Assembly (NCBI RefSeq): GCF_000002235.5
Contig: NW_022145604.1
Location: 30,353,857-30,417,856 of the forward strand
Direction of reading: 5' to 3'
Length of the DNA stretch: 64,000 nucleotides
From: Strongylocentrotus purpuratus
Lineage: Eukaryota; Echinodermata; Echinoidea; Camarodonta; Strongylocentrotidae
This document shows, one piece after another, positions 1 through 9,909 of the stretch (the first letter of the stretch is position 1; every line of letters begins with the position of its first letter). A program made the translations under genes and the position numbers. The notes under the pieces were generated by a model. That model searched no databases, had not been told where the DNA came from, and saw only the letters and a list, made by a program, of their open reading frames with translations.

Positions 1-288
1 TGAGCGGTGGACTTGCCTCGCCAAAATCTGATAAGGAAAAAAAAGAAAATAATAAGGAGTGATTTATAACAAATGCTGTTGAATTAAAATTTCACAGATT
101 TTGAACAAATTAAACACTGCTAAAATAAAGAAACAAGAAGAGGAGTATATCATCATCATCATTATTTTTGTTGTTATCATTATCAACAAGATAACCCAGG
201 ATGAAGTCTATGAAAAATACAGTGCATGTATATCCGAATATCCATGCATCCACTGTGCTAACATAATGGGCTAAGAAGACACACATAC
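1..288 (-). other. intron sequence of the SENP1/2-like gene at the window edge
   Basis: AT-rich DNA with a short imperfect ATC/ATT run (about 148-190). I see no further acceptable exon here in the gene's reading phase. Confidence 0.5.
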
Positions 289-521
289 CAGGTTGAGCAG
301 GAGTAGCAGGAACAGCTCTCTCTCCCTCGGGGGTACCTGGACTAAGTAGACTGCTTGGTACATGGAGTCTCTGACGTACAGCTTCCCTCATCTCATGCTG
401 GGTGGAGAACTGATGGGGGAGAACACGTAGCCCCGCCCGCTCCTGAGGACCCCTCTGGCTCTGACTAGGGGCTTCCAGACGGCTGCTTGCTATGCTGGCT
501 GTCGGGACTGCTTGCTTCGGT
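289..521 (-). CDS. SENP1/2-like gene, exon 8 (residues 321-398)
   Basis: A 233-nt exon, acceptor CCTTACAG, donor CCTG|GTATGTGT. It codes a Ser/Pro/Gln-rich linker (SSRLEAPSQSQRGPQERAG), the helix-like HQFSTQHEMREAVRQRLHV, and then PSSLLSPGTPEGERAVP. It ends one base into a codon, so at least one more exon lies to the left, outside the window, which should lead toward the protease domain. Confidence 0.66.
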
Positions 522-3500
522 CTGTAAGGGGAATGTTTTAAGGTTTCCTTATTTTTTCCACATCAAAACATAATATCAAACATTTTACAAATGATTATAC
601 AATTATTTAAATAAATCATTTAAGATTGGCACAGTGGTAAAACATAGTGGAGGAGTCTATTAAAAAAGCATGGCTTGTATTTTGTAGACCCTTTGAGAAT
701 AAAAAAGTGCTCTGTAATATAATTAGAAAATATATGCATACAAATCTTAGGTAATCCTGCACCCTTCCCCCCCCCCCCCCCCCAGGCTACAAAAGAAAAA
801 GGTCGTCTTTAACATTGGTGTATACACAAACAATTTACAGACAATTGAAATTGGGTGAAGCTTTGAGATAACAGATTTTCTCCTTAGCGTTTCTCTCCAT
901 GAAAACTTCACAGCAATAGTTCATGTCATATAATACTTAAAACTAGCTTTGCTCATATTTTCAAACACTAGTGACCTCACACTAAATGAACATTATGGGT
1001 TAAGGACTTGACAAACCAACTCTTCTCTTTAGTACAGATCTTTTAATTCAACAGTTTTTGTAATTGTTACTTTATCCCCTTCTACGATCTTTGTATATAG
1101 AAGTATGTTGCTATAGAGGTATTGTGTTTACAGCTTTTAGATTAAAGTGTAGCTACTTATGGTATATGGACCAAAACCTACTGATGACTTTATAAACTAA
1201 TGTCATTGCTTTAACTGACATACATGTATCTCCCTCATATTTACATGATCGTATTATTAGTAGAGGTGTTGTGGTCGAGTGGATACATCGCCGGACTGTC
1301 GATCACAAGGTCCGCGGTTCGAGTCCCGCCACTGCACTAATGTCCTTTGGCAAGACATTGATCTACATTTGCCACACTCCACCCAGGTGAAGTAAATGGG
1401 TACCTGGTAGGAATTTATTCCTTGAAATGCAGCGAGCGTAACAGCTGCACTGCTAAAGCCAGGGTAATTATGCTGCATTATTGTAGAGCGCTTAGAGACT
1501 TCTGACAAAGTAAGTGTTAGGCGCTTTATAAGCACTGTAATTATTATTATTATTATTATAAATCTCTTCATCAATATGGTTTGGTTAAAATCAGAAAACT
1601 CAAATCATGACCATTGTTTACATTTTCATTATTAAAATATAGTTGAGCATATTCATATATGATTGTACACATGATTAATGTGACTGTGTCTGGTGTATGT
1701 TAAAGACTGTCAATACTACTGGGCCAGAAGGGATTAGACAACACAGCGAGATCACTGACAGGTGGCTATCTCATTAACTCTGCTCTCAACTAACATAAGA
1801 AAAAGCGGATCATGGGGGACCAACAGGCACTGATTAGGGAAGTTTTCTATATAGAGGGAGCAAGTAGCTACAAGTAGGACAATGGGGCTTTAAGAGTAGA
1901 TGGGTTACCTTACTGCAGCTGGTTTTGCCTTGCTCTCATTCAAAGTGGCCTCTGAGTCAAAGGATGGCTTCAGACTACCCATGGTAAACTGCTCCAATAG
2001 CTGCTTGTATTGCTGTCTCTCTTTTAACCTTACACACTGTCAACAAAAGAAAGTTTTTCAGTAAATATGTTTGTTTGTTAGTTTTTACATGACTGCTAAG
2101 AAAGAATGTATATATGGATTAAATTGCTAATCCGCAAATGAGAGTGCACATGCTCCGTTCCATGGGGAGTGTGGTCCATATTCTTATTAAACTCAATCTG
2201 ATGAAGAGTAAAAACTGGTCTAACTTGATGTTGAGTGTGATATGAGATATACAAGAACAAAATTGATTATAAGTACTCATTTTAAATCTATTTTGAAGAA
2301 GTCTCAATCTGCTCCGAATATAAACCAAGTCCAAGTACCAGTGGAGCCTTCAGGACACCTGACAATATACAAATGATGCATGCGCATGAGTTCATTACAC
2401 GATCTATCCACGCTCGAGTTGAGGCTGTGTGTATCTATTGCAAGAAGCTGTAAGGCTGAGTGCAATAGATACACACAGCCTCAAAGAGGGCGGATAGATC
2501 ATATAATGAAGGATTGAAACATGCATCATTTGTGTAAAAAAGGGGTCTAAATTCAAATGTAAGCCCATAAGTTAACAACACAGTAGGACACAAACATGTA
2601 AGAATGACAAAATACAGGACTTGTGAAAGACAGATCTTACCTCGTTGACCGTTTGTGTGTTGGTTGGTATGTGAGGATGTCCTCTAGAGGCCTGAGTAAG
2701 TACAACTCTTCTCTTGGGATGTGGGAACAGCTTATCCCTGACAGGGGTGTAGCTACCATGCTTGGACAGACCAGTGGCAGCCATAGAGGAGCTACCATGC
2801 TTGGACAGACCGGTGGCAGCCACAGATGAGCTACCATGCTTGGTGGTTGCCATAGATGAGTTCCCAAGGTGGGACGTTGAACTGTGTATTGTTTGAGATA
2901 AAAAGAAAAAAATAAAATAATTGAAGAAAGAAGCTATTTTTCATATACATGTATAACCCTTTGAACTTCTTTTTTAAAGAGTGTTATATCCCGAATCATT
3001 TGGTATCAGTTTTGTGTGGTATGTGTTCACGCTTGGATGAACAAGAGGCATTGTTTGTGAGAGTGCAAAAATCGACTTGCACAAAAGTATTCAAGTGAGA
3101 GAATGAATTGAATGTATCAAATGAGATGCATTGCATATGCTTTGAGCAGAAGCAAAGTCACACACACACGCACAAATATTCTTTGATATTTGATATGTGT
3201 GGCATGATTGATTTTGTTACGGATGTTATTTGGATCTGCAATGACCGAATTGATACCCAAATCCCAATTGTTTTCAAACATCAAATTCAAGCATTACTTT
3301 GACACAAGGTGATTTTTGCACTCTCTTAAACATTGTCTCCTGTTCATCCAAGCGTGAACACATACCACACACAAATGATACTAAATGAATCGGGATAAAA
3401 CACTCTTTCATAAGATGTATAATAATTTACTGTTCATAGATGATTTTTCAAATAATTAGCAATTTTCTAGGTGTAAACCTCTTTTTGACCAACACTGTAT

Positions 3501-6500
3501 ATGACAGATTCCTCAGTTCATAAAAACCTCAGAAAAAAGTGACAACTAACCTTTTGTTAGCAGGTTGTTCTTTTGACACTGTTCTTGTTCCCCCTATCCC
3601 CTGCAGGCTGTCTCTCTCTAACTGCCGTCCATTGTTATGAGAGTGGTGGGGTTGCTGCTTGAGTTGGTGCTGACTTGTGTTAGAAGCTGATTTATGATGA
3701 GGTATTCCATCTACGGCAAAGAATAAAACTGTTGAAGGGGGTGTAGCATGGCAAATACTGGTTAACGCCTTCTTTTGGACAACTGCACATAAACGAATGG
3801 ACTTTATTATTTACTGTCAGCGGGAGCTAGCGTTCGAATAACGGACCAAAGTTTTCCTCACGCTTCGGTTTCATGTTGCACCATAGACCACTTGCCGATC
3901 GAGTCGTCCGTAGTCGTATTATGCCTGATTGGCCCCCGAGTCAGGCCACAGGAAAGACACATTTTCTTGTCATGCTACAACCCCTTTAACATCGCATCAT
4001 TCACAGTATTTTCAAACACATATGTATATCAAACTGGATAGAAAGAGCCTGGATCTAGGAACACATGCAATACCTACATGTACTCTATAAATTCAACATA
4101 TCAAAAACTTTAGGTGTGAGGAGGTTGACTGATACATGTAGTCAGATACATGGATATGCTTTTTTTTTAAAGAGAAATATGTATTATTCTTCATTTTAAT
4201 AAGTAATATAAGAAATATTAGAAATATGTACCTGGTTGTTTGAAGTCTACATGTACTTTGACAGGTTGATTTGTGTTCACATTTTTACTCTTTACTGGCT
4301 CACCTGGTGTATCACTCATGACCTGTATTAAAGAGAATGTGGACAAAAGTAAAAGAACATTCTGGTTCAAAAATAAGTGTTGATGGTGTAACTCTTCTTC
4401 TTCTACATATTTTTTAAAGATAAATTTAACCTCTTCCTTCCCCCCTCCTTATACCTTCTCCACCCCACCCCTTCTCAAACTCACTCACTCTTTCTCTATA
4501 AAGCTTTGAAGTCTTCCCACAGTCTCTCTCCTAAATTTCATTTATCTATTTTGTTGTTGTTACAAGTTTCATGAATGCAGTAATTGGAAATTGACACATT
4601 ACATGTGAAAGATGTTTGTTACAGCGGAATATGCAACAAAAGTACATGACATGGGTAGGCCTACAGATAAACAAACCTGTGAATGCTGCAGATGGTTGCC
4701 ATCTGATGTTCCTGGAATCGGTGAGGGATAGGTATTCTGTACCAGGTTTCCCACAGGACGGAAGAAGTACGTCTCCCCAAAGGTGGAGGCCTTCTGATGA
4801 ATCCAATTGGCTACTTTCACGAGGGGAGTGGTCGCTCGAGACCGACTCGAGTCATCTGAATGACAAACAAGCAATAAAATCATATACCTCTAGAATCCTC
4901 TACAACATTTGTTCTATGAAATAACATCAAACCCGTCTATCATGAAATATCCCCTAGTCTCTGCGAAGGAAGGAGGAGTTGGGAAAGAAGGAGGATACTT
5001 TGAATGGACAGTCTGCAGAAATTGTTGGAAGAGAGAGGAGTGAAAGAACTGGGAGTGGTGCTAATAGAGAAGGCTAGGAACCGAGGATTGTGGAACAGCA
5101 TGATCGCCAACTTCAATCGATACATGTATGGCACTGAGAGAGAGAGTCTTTGGGTGAGGGAGAAGTAAGATAATGACTTTTCCATATGGGACGATTGGTG
5201 GAAAATGCAGAGCATTAAAACAAGCCTGTTGGTCATAAAAGTGAAGACTAATCCTGGGCCCCATTTCCCAAAACTTGTCATCAGTGACAAATGACAGTTT
5301 TTGTTATAAGCTACTGAAATCCTTGCTTATCAGCAGATTTGTGACTGATTTTTGTCATTTTTCATTGGAAAAAGGCTTCGAGAAACGGGTCCCTGGTGTT
5401 TGACAACACCTGTTAGTTGGTAAACACCTGCATGATGATGTCAAGTTCCCCATGAGAGCCCACTACTATTGGTATGCATGTTTAATTCACTTATGTTCTA
5501 ATAAATCACAAACCTCTATTATGGGGGAAGCGATTCTTACCTGCATGAATGGAATTCCTGGCCCTTTTTGGTCGGGGTGTCTCAAGGATGTCTTGACTCA
5601 CATCATCGAGGCTGCAAAGACAGACAGACAGAGGGAATGTAAGTTTATCAGTCCTTCACATGAGTGAGAAAAGCACTTGTACAAATCTATTGCTTGTGGG
5701 GAGATACTGTGGATGGTTACTAGTTATAACATTAAGAGGAGGTGCGATAGCTCAGTTGGTAGAGCAGTGCAGATCTGCCAACCTCTGGAGTTCAAAAACT
5801 GTATTCTTTAATCTCTTTAATCGACTGGTGTGTTCGATGAACCAATAAACATCCCCAAATTGCCTATGTGAGATGCTTGAAGGATACTTTACAGGACAGA
5901 ATGGGCATTTCGCCATTGAAAATGAATTTATTGATGAACAAATTTAAATTTTAAAAAAAAATAATAAATAAAATAATCATTTGTTTTTGTTTTGAAAATC
6001 GTATTTTATTGAAGAAAATTGAACTGTCGTATTTGCTTCTAAAAATCGTACAAAATACGACTAAATCGTACTGGTTGGCAGGTGAGATTATCCCACACGT
6101 GTTCTTAACAGCATGATGCATGCTAGGTTCTATATGGTGATTTCAGTAAGTTTTTGCATCTTTAGAATTCTCAACATTTCAAACACCACTGTACAAAACT
6201 CAACCGATTTCACTCAAAATTGGTTCTTTAGTGACAATTGATGACACCTAAATAGCAGTGAAATACATTTTTTTTAACTTACTGATGTTAAAAAGAATGA
6301 TTTAAAAATTCAAATTGTAAGTCTAGAGTCTATGCGATATTGTGTGGTGTGTATATTTGTGTATAGATAAAGGAGGGGGTAATTAACCAGCTTCAGTTTT
6401 CGGCCGATTGGTTGGATGCATGGTAAAATCCCTTTAAAATACATCGCATAATAGCATATCACATATCCCACACATACCATACCATGCCAGAGTCACTGAA

Positions 6501-9022
6501 GAACCACATTTGCAATGAAAAATAAATCCTGCATGTAAAATATCACATTTTAGCGATGTAATCGGAGGTCCCGCTACCCAAATCTGAAAAATCGAGTATC
6601 TTACGCGTGTCTGTAAGAAATATGGGTACCATAAAATGAGCTTTATTCCAAGTATTTTTCAGATTAAGAGCCCGATTTTGTGCTGGTCGCAAGCTCAAAA
6701 GTATCTCACCGCATGTATTAAATCAATGCAGCCAGACACCGCAACGCACACACAATATCTCTGTCTAATTCAGATTCCAATGTCCGATCACTGCAGTACT
6801 AGTTTTCGGCCTGGCGAGCTCCGGGGAGCTCCGGCGTGGGATACCTGCTCCGCCCGCTAGTACTCCAGATCAGCGCGGAAACGCACAGCGCGCGCGCGCA
6901 CTTCCTATTGACTTTGTACATGCGGCCGAAAACTGGTTCGCTATGCCGATAACTGACTCCGAAACAGTGAAAATTGAAATTAATATTGTCATGGCAATTT
7001 CGTGATTTTTTTCTGGGATTCTTTTTTTGTTTAAATAATAATAATATTTGCTTCATGATTTAAACAAGAAATGATAATAAATAGGAAGTAAAGGTAGGGT
7101 GTCTGAACGATTTTTCAATTTTCAATTTGGGATCGTTTTTCACCATTTTTGTTTGCTATTTGAATAAAAAATGTTATCAGAATAATACATTTCAAATTTC
7201 AAGTCTCACCGATGTTTCTATCAAAAGTTACAAATGTACAGCCCCTCCAAAACGCTGGTATATTCATATCATTTTGGTCAAAATCGACGAAAAAGACGTC
7301 CACGCAGAGTGATGTTGTTTTGCTAAATTCAGACAAACAGCTGTATCGCGCGATATGCAAGCGTATGCATATAGTACGCATGTTGCTAAGCCAATGCGCG
7401 ACTTGCAGCTTGAGCCACGCTGTCTCCGCGATATGTGCCATTGACTAGTATGGTTGGCAATTCGCGCCGTAGAACCCGGAAGTGAATACACGTTGTAGTC
7501 AATGGCAATATCGCGGAGACAACGCACGTTGTCTCCGCAATATTGCCATTGACTATAACGTGTATTCACTTCCGGGTTTATCGAGGGAATTGCCAACCAT
7601 AATTTCAGTCACTATAATGTGTAATTGAATTTGGGGTTTCGTTCGTGCGCGGAGATGTTACGCGATGTAACCATGGTTTGGACTGAGCGGAGCGCACGCC
7701 CCCTAATTACATGTAGCTGATCCACCAAATAGCGAGAAGGGTATTTTTAAACTGTTATCAGTTGTGATCCCTGGGGGCTAGCGAAAATATAATCACATAG
7801 AATTGTTCCTTAGGACTGGGACTACTTATCGATCGGGGCGTCATATCTCAAAAGTGATAAACCTCAGAGTTAGCCAGGACACAATGTTTAAATTGCTGTT
7901 TTGACCAAGATATTTTTAGAATTTCGGGGGCTACGCCCCTTTGGAAATATTGGAATTCACCTGCTCTTTCATATGACACCTCATTCATTGATTATCACCT
8001 TCAGGATCACAACAGATAAAGGTTTGAATCTCGATTTGAAGAAAAAAAAATGACTTTTTTTGCATGGTCGCGCAATGCACGTAGACTGCATAGGGATGCG
8101 TGTAATCTCTATGGGAAGAATTTTCAACAACAAAAAAAAAAAATTCAAAAAAATTCAAAAAATTCAAAAAAAATATAAAAAACATGGCGTCCGAATATTC
8201 AAGTATTCGCCTGTGAGCCTGGGAGTGTACTCGGGTACCTCATTACACTGTTGTGCACAGCCCTATTGATAAGGCATGTCATTGTGAAAAAACGGATTCA
8301 GTATAATAAAATACCCCCAGTTAATCGTCTACTTTTATGGGTTGTCCGTCTTCCTGAGGATTTATCGCTCATAATGTGAAAGTCTCTGTACAAATTCAAT
8401 GTGAAAAGCATCAAGAAAATTATCGCGGAATCTGTTTTTCGCATCGCCAATGCGCGGATCGGAAGAATCGTCAGCGAAAATGCAGAGGATCCTTATTTTT
8501 GCAGACTCGATACGTCTGTCCGTGTTTACAAAGACGATCCTTGTTTATGCGGACAGTTCTTATTCTCGGACAGCGCCCCTACTGATGGCTCAGCAAACTG
8601 TTGTGTTGCTAGCTAGAATTACCGGAAACTCAACTTCACAAGTAAAAATTTCATAAACGAAACTGGTGGTAGAGTCTAGTCTAAATTTTATTTGTTTGTT
8701 AATGTTATTTATCATTAATGTTGAGTGTTTATTTTATGATAAAATTTTAGTACAGTAGCTGCAGCAGGTTTTACAAAATATTGTGTAAATGTACAGTAAT
8801 GCAGCTATGTGTGTGTGCATCCGCTCTCTATTGACACTGTACATTATATAACCAACTTATATTACTACACATGGGACCGATTAATAATAATGTAGCCTAA
8901 AGTTTTCTTGAAAATAATCGATCTTATTACCTTTCTGAAGGACGTTTTCTCGATCCAGAACTGGATTGATGTCTCTCAGACCCAAATAAATGACGAAAGA
9001 CTGCGTTCACTTTAGAAACCAT
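289..9022 (-). CDS. SENP1/SENP2-like SUMO protease, N-terminal 398 codons (8 exons, gene continues off the left edge)
   Basis: Overview of the split gene. Members of this family mature SUMO precursors and remove SUMO from nuclear proteins, acting at the nuclear pore and in the nucleus. Eight minus-strand exons, each bounded by AG and GT, total 1195 nt and keep one open frame through every phase change (2, 1, 0, 1, 2, 0, 2, 1), which is hard to get by chance. Recognition rests on three features remembered from human SENP1/2: a short N-terminus with basic clusters (RKR at 25-27, RPKRAR at 44-49), a hydrophobic strand VKVHVDF (135-141) recalling the KIRVTV segment of SENP2, and the helix ECVRLKERQQYKQLLEQF near 278-296 recalling the EEREKYRKLLE segment. 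The catalytic His/Asp/Cys domain is not in the window, so activity cannot be judged. Assignment to SENP1 versus SENP2 is not possible; an invertebrate gene ancestral to both is likely. Confidence 0.68.
1263..1562 (+). mobile_element. tRNA-derived SINE, family 1, apparently full length
   Basis: The head holds an A-box-like TGGTCGAGTGG (1272-1282) and a B-box GGTTCGAGTCC (1316-1326), spaced as in a tRNA promoter. The body has the motif CCTTTGGCAAGACATT, a CCACCCAGG block and the AGCGCTTAGAGAC / GCGCTTTATAAGCAC end, and closes in a TTA repeat, as SINEs of marine invertebrates do. It sits in intron 7 of the SENP-like gene, opposite to its transcription. Related copies: 52257-52510, a minus-strand body at 47345-47545, tails at 11303-11365 and 30228-30345. 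Confidence 0.8.
1718..1885 (+). repeat. interspersed repeat R1 copy 1 (unclassified)
   Basis: A block of about 168 bp with shared motifs GGCCAG-AGGGATT, CACTGACAGGTGG, CATAAGAAAAA and TACAAGTAG recurs in the same order and orientation at 35868-36035. I see no coding potential and no clear terminal repeat. Here it lies just downstream, in transcription sense, of exon 7. Confidence 0.6.
1909..2036 (-). CDS. SENP1/2-like gene, exon 7 with conserved Glu/Lys/Tyr helix (residues 279-320)
   Basis: A 128-nt exon, acceptor TTGACAG, donor GTAAG|GTAACCC. It starts CVRLKERQQYKQLLEQFTMG, the segment most like vertebrate SENP1/2, where a TV-x-E-x-x-x-(K/E)ERE-x-Y-x-x-LL pattern sits mid-protein. A Ser/Lys/Ala-rich linker follows. 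The alternative frames of this exon contain stops within a few codons, so the frame choice is secure. Confidence 0.7.
2367..2536. mobile_element. foldback/MITE in intron 6
   Basis: The ends are inverted copies (ACAAATGATGCATG at the left and its complement at the right), and the inner arms GAGGCTGTGTGTATCTATTG / CAATAGATACACACAGCCTC pair exactly around an 18-nt loop. The whole 170 bp can fold into one hairpin. No target duplication is clear. Confidence 0.65.
2641..2881 (-). CDS. SENP1/2-like gene, exon 6 with 13-residue tandem repeat (residues 198-278)
   Basis: A 241-nt exon between acceptor ATACACAG and donor GAG|GTAAGATC. It codes a tandem peptide repeat: KHGSSSVAATGLS, then KHGSSSMAATGLS, then a third partial unit KHGSYTP. 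At the DNA level this is a 39-bp direct duplication near 2750-2840. A basic stretch follows (PHPKRRVVLTQASRG), then TNTQTVNE, which runs directly into the family helix in exon 7 with no split codon. Low-complexity repeats of this kind often vary in number between alleles. Confidence 0.68.
2976..3408. mobile_element. MITE with ~100-bp terminal inverted repeats in intron 5
   Basis: Arms of about 100 bp at 2976-3080 and 3305-3408 are inverted copies with few differences (both carry GGTATGTGTTCACGCTTGGA and GAGAGTGCAAAAATC). The middle is unrelated AT-rich DNA with a short CA run. A non-autonomous DNA transposon is the simplest reading; the superfamily is unknown. Confidence 0.65.
3551..3710 (-). 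CDS. SENP1/2-like gene, exon 5 (residues 145-197)
   Basis: A 160-nt exon, acceptor TTGCCGTAG, donor AAAAG|GTTAGTTG. It codes a His/Gln/Asn/Ser-rich low-complexity linker (HHKSASNTSQHQLKQQ, then HHSHNN) followed by RQLERDSLQGIGGTRTV. No domain is visible. It resembles the His-rich disordered linkers found between the N-terminus and the protease domain in vertebrate SENP1. The AAAAG end matches the one-base start of exon 6. Confidence 0.65.
3736..3985. mobile_element. TTAA-type non-autonomous transposon T1, intron 4
   Basis: Ends read AGGGGGTGTAGCATGGCAA and, inverted, AGGGGTTGTAGCATGACAA. TTGA precedes the left end and TTAA follows the right, so a TTAA target duplication is probable with one changed base. 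TTAA targets are known for the piggyBac and Kolobok superfamilies. Confidence 0.6.
4232..4322 (-). CDS. SENP1/2-like gene, exon 4 (residues 115-144)
   Basis: A 91-nt exon with acceptor AATACAG and donor CCAG|GTACATAT. It codes VMSDTPGEPVKSKN and then QPVKVHVDFKQP. The alternating V-K-V-H-V-D core (135-140) could be a SUMO-interacting strand; that is inference from its shape only. The exon ends one base into a codon, completed as Asp by exon 5. Confidence 0.65.
4677..4855 (-). CDS. SENP1/2-like gene, exon 3 (residues 55-114)
   Basis: A 179-nt exon entered after CATTCAG and leaving by CAG|GTTTGTTTA, phase 2 in, phase 0 out. It codes an acidic/Ser/Arg start (DDSSRSR) and then TPLVKVANWIHQKASTFGE, an amphipathic stretch that recalls the FIHQ helix behind the NLS of SENP2. 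The rest is Pro/Ser/Gln-rich and looks disordered. Confidence 0.68.
5256..5393. mobile_element. short MITE with GGGxCC-TTTCxCAAA ends, copy 1 (intron 2)
   Basis: The 138-bp block is a diverged copy of the one at 63628-63775. Shared parts include AACTTGTCATCAGTGACAAA, TTATAAGCTACTGAAATCC and the right end AAACGGGTCCCTGGTGT. The termini are inverted repeats of about 30 bp. Confidence 0.7.
5541..5611 (-). CDS. SENP1/2-like gene, exon 2 (residues 31-54)
   Basis: A 71-nt exon with acceptor TTTGCAG before it and donor GTAAGAATC after it. It codes LDDVSQDILETP then RPKRARNSIHA. The basic cluster RPKRAR (44-49), 17 residues after RKR, makes a bipartite nuclear localisation signal, as in the N-terminus of SENP2. 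It is separated from exon 1 by a 3.3-kb intron full of repeats, and is linked to it only by phase and protein layout. Confidence 0.65.
5742..5775 (+). repeat. tRNA-like SINE head fragment
   Basis: GCGATAGCTCAGTTGG plus TAGAGCA is a textbook tRNA D-arm with A box. No B box or acceptor pairing follows; at about 5773 the sequence changes to a block whose ends are CTGCCAACC and GGTTGGCAG (to about 6082), suggesting an insertion. Read as a SINE remnant, not a tRNA gene. Confidence 0.4.
7449..7601. mobile_element. foldback element, ~75-bp arms, in intron 1
   Basis: TATGGTTGGCAATT opens and its complement closes the block. The arms share the complement pair AACCCGGAAGTGAATACACG, GTCAATGGCAATAT and CGGAGACAACG, and meet at a 2-nt centre. 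Arm identity is high, so it should extrude as a long hairpin. A partial third copy of the inner arm lies just outside, at about 7420-7445. Confidence 0.65.
8931..9022 (-). CDS. SENP1/2-like gene, first coding exon (residues 1-30)
   Basis: The ATG at 9022 (minus) opens MVSKVNAVFRHLFGSERHQ and the exon ends AGAAAG followed by GTAATAAG, a good donor. It ends with two bases of a codon, which the single leading base of the next exon completes as Ser. I chose this start because the short hydrophobic/basic opening followed by a Ser-rich RKRPSES stretch matches the layout of SENP2 N-termini, and no other Met lies between it and the donor. Residues 25-27 (RKR) form the first half of a possible bipartite nuclear signal. 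The leader upstream of 9022 is not defined. Confidence 0.6.
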
Positions 9023-9584
9023 TGGAAATGCAGCGTTTTTTCTCGCAGGAACTCGACTTTCGATTAGCTTTCCGTACAAAATGTCGCGGCAAGAATCACA
9101 TAAAAGATCCTCGTTCTATAATATTTAAGATTAAATTCGCATCGCTGAAAACCATTATTTTTTTTAACAATTTAAAAAAATTAATAATATTTTATTATAA
9201 AAATTTATTAAATTAAATAGTTTATTTCGAGTTTTTGTGATTTTTAAAAAATAAAATGTCCATTATAGATTTTTGTACCTGTCATGAATCTGTCATGAAC
9301 CACTGAACTCTCACATCCCATCCTTCGAGCTTAATGTAGTATAATGCAATGTGGAATCGTGTGTGCGGTCAATGATTCATTAACCGTGGAGTACCATACT
9401 GCCATCTTGGAACTCCCATCTTAATGACACCTCAGTGGACTGAGAGCGGCTGCAGATACAGAGTTTTCAAGCTATTATGGGTGAATTTACTACACGCAAT
9501 TTTTTCTTCTGAAAATCCAAAACCGCGGGAAACAATTCGTCATTCGTAATGGTTTATACCAATCAGCCTGTAATAACATGATCG
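9023..9584. promoter_or_regulatory. presumed leader and promoter side of the SENP1/2-like gene
   Basis: This stretch lies upstream of the first coding exon and before the next mobile element. It is partly AT-rich (9110-9260). I see no clear TATA box or initiator, so the label is positional inference only. Confidence 0.3.
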
Positions 9585-9909
9585 CAGGCGCGGATCCAGG
9601 ATTTCTTAAGGGAGGGGGCCCAACTTTTTTTTTTTTTGCTCCCGAAAATTTGAAAATCGCGCCGGCCGAAAAGTCGCTCAGTGGGGGGGGGGGGGGGGGG
9701 GGGGGGGGGGTAGTGAGCACATTTTTTTTTTTTTTGATCCTCAAAAAAATTTCAATTTGCACCCCCCCCCCCCCCCCCCCCCCCTTGAGCGCCAGGGGGG
9801 GGGGCCCAACCCCCAAAAAAGGTAAAAATCACGTGATTTACATGATTTTTTTCTCAAGGGGGGGGGGGGCCGGGCCCCCCGGGCCCCCCCCCCCCTGGAT
9901 CCGCCACTG
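9585..9909 (+). mobile_element. hAT-type MITE H1 with 8-bp target duplication
   Basis: The ends are CAGGCGCGGATCCAGG and, inverted, CAGTGGCGGATCCAGG. They are flanked by the direct 8-bp repeat CATGATCG (9577-9584 and 9910-9917). A CAG-start end with an 8-bp duplication is the signature of the hAT superfamily. The interior is made of homopolymer runs of G, C, T and A around CTCCCGAAAATTTG and GCGCCGGCCGAAAAG. No transposase. An inverted relative is at 29708-30122. It lies about 560 bp upstream of the SENP-like start codon. Confidence 0.85.

Larger units (their letters stand above)
5612..8930 (-). other. intron 1 of the SENP1/2-like gene
   Basis: 3.3 kb without supported exons. It holds the tRNA-like fragment at 5742, a GC-rich island near 6795-6945, the 153-bp foldback at 7449-7601, and A-rich runs near 8040-8180. 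ORFs here are short and have no family features. Confidence 0.45.

Noticed and set aside
5742-5815. A tRNA gene
   Set aside because: Only the D-arm/A-box part is present; there is no B box at the right distance and no acceptor stem.
8060-8275. A hAT element ending in a GGGCTGTGCAC-like tip
   Set aside because: Only one end is suggestive (ACAGCCCTATTG near 8258); no opposite end or target duplication was found.
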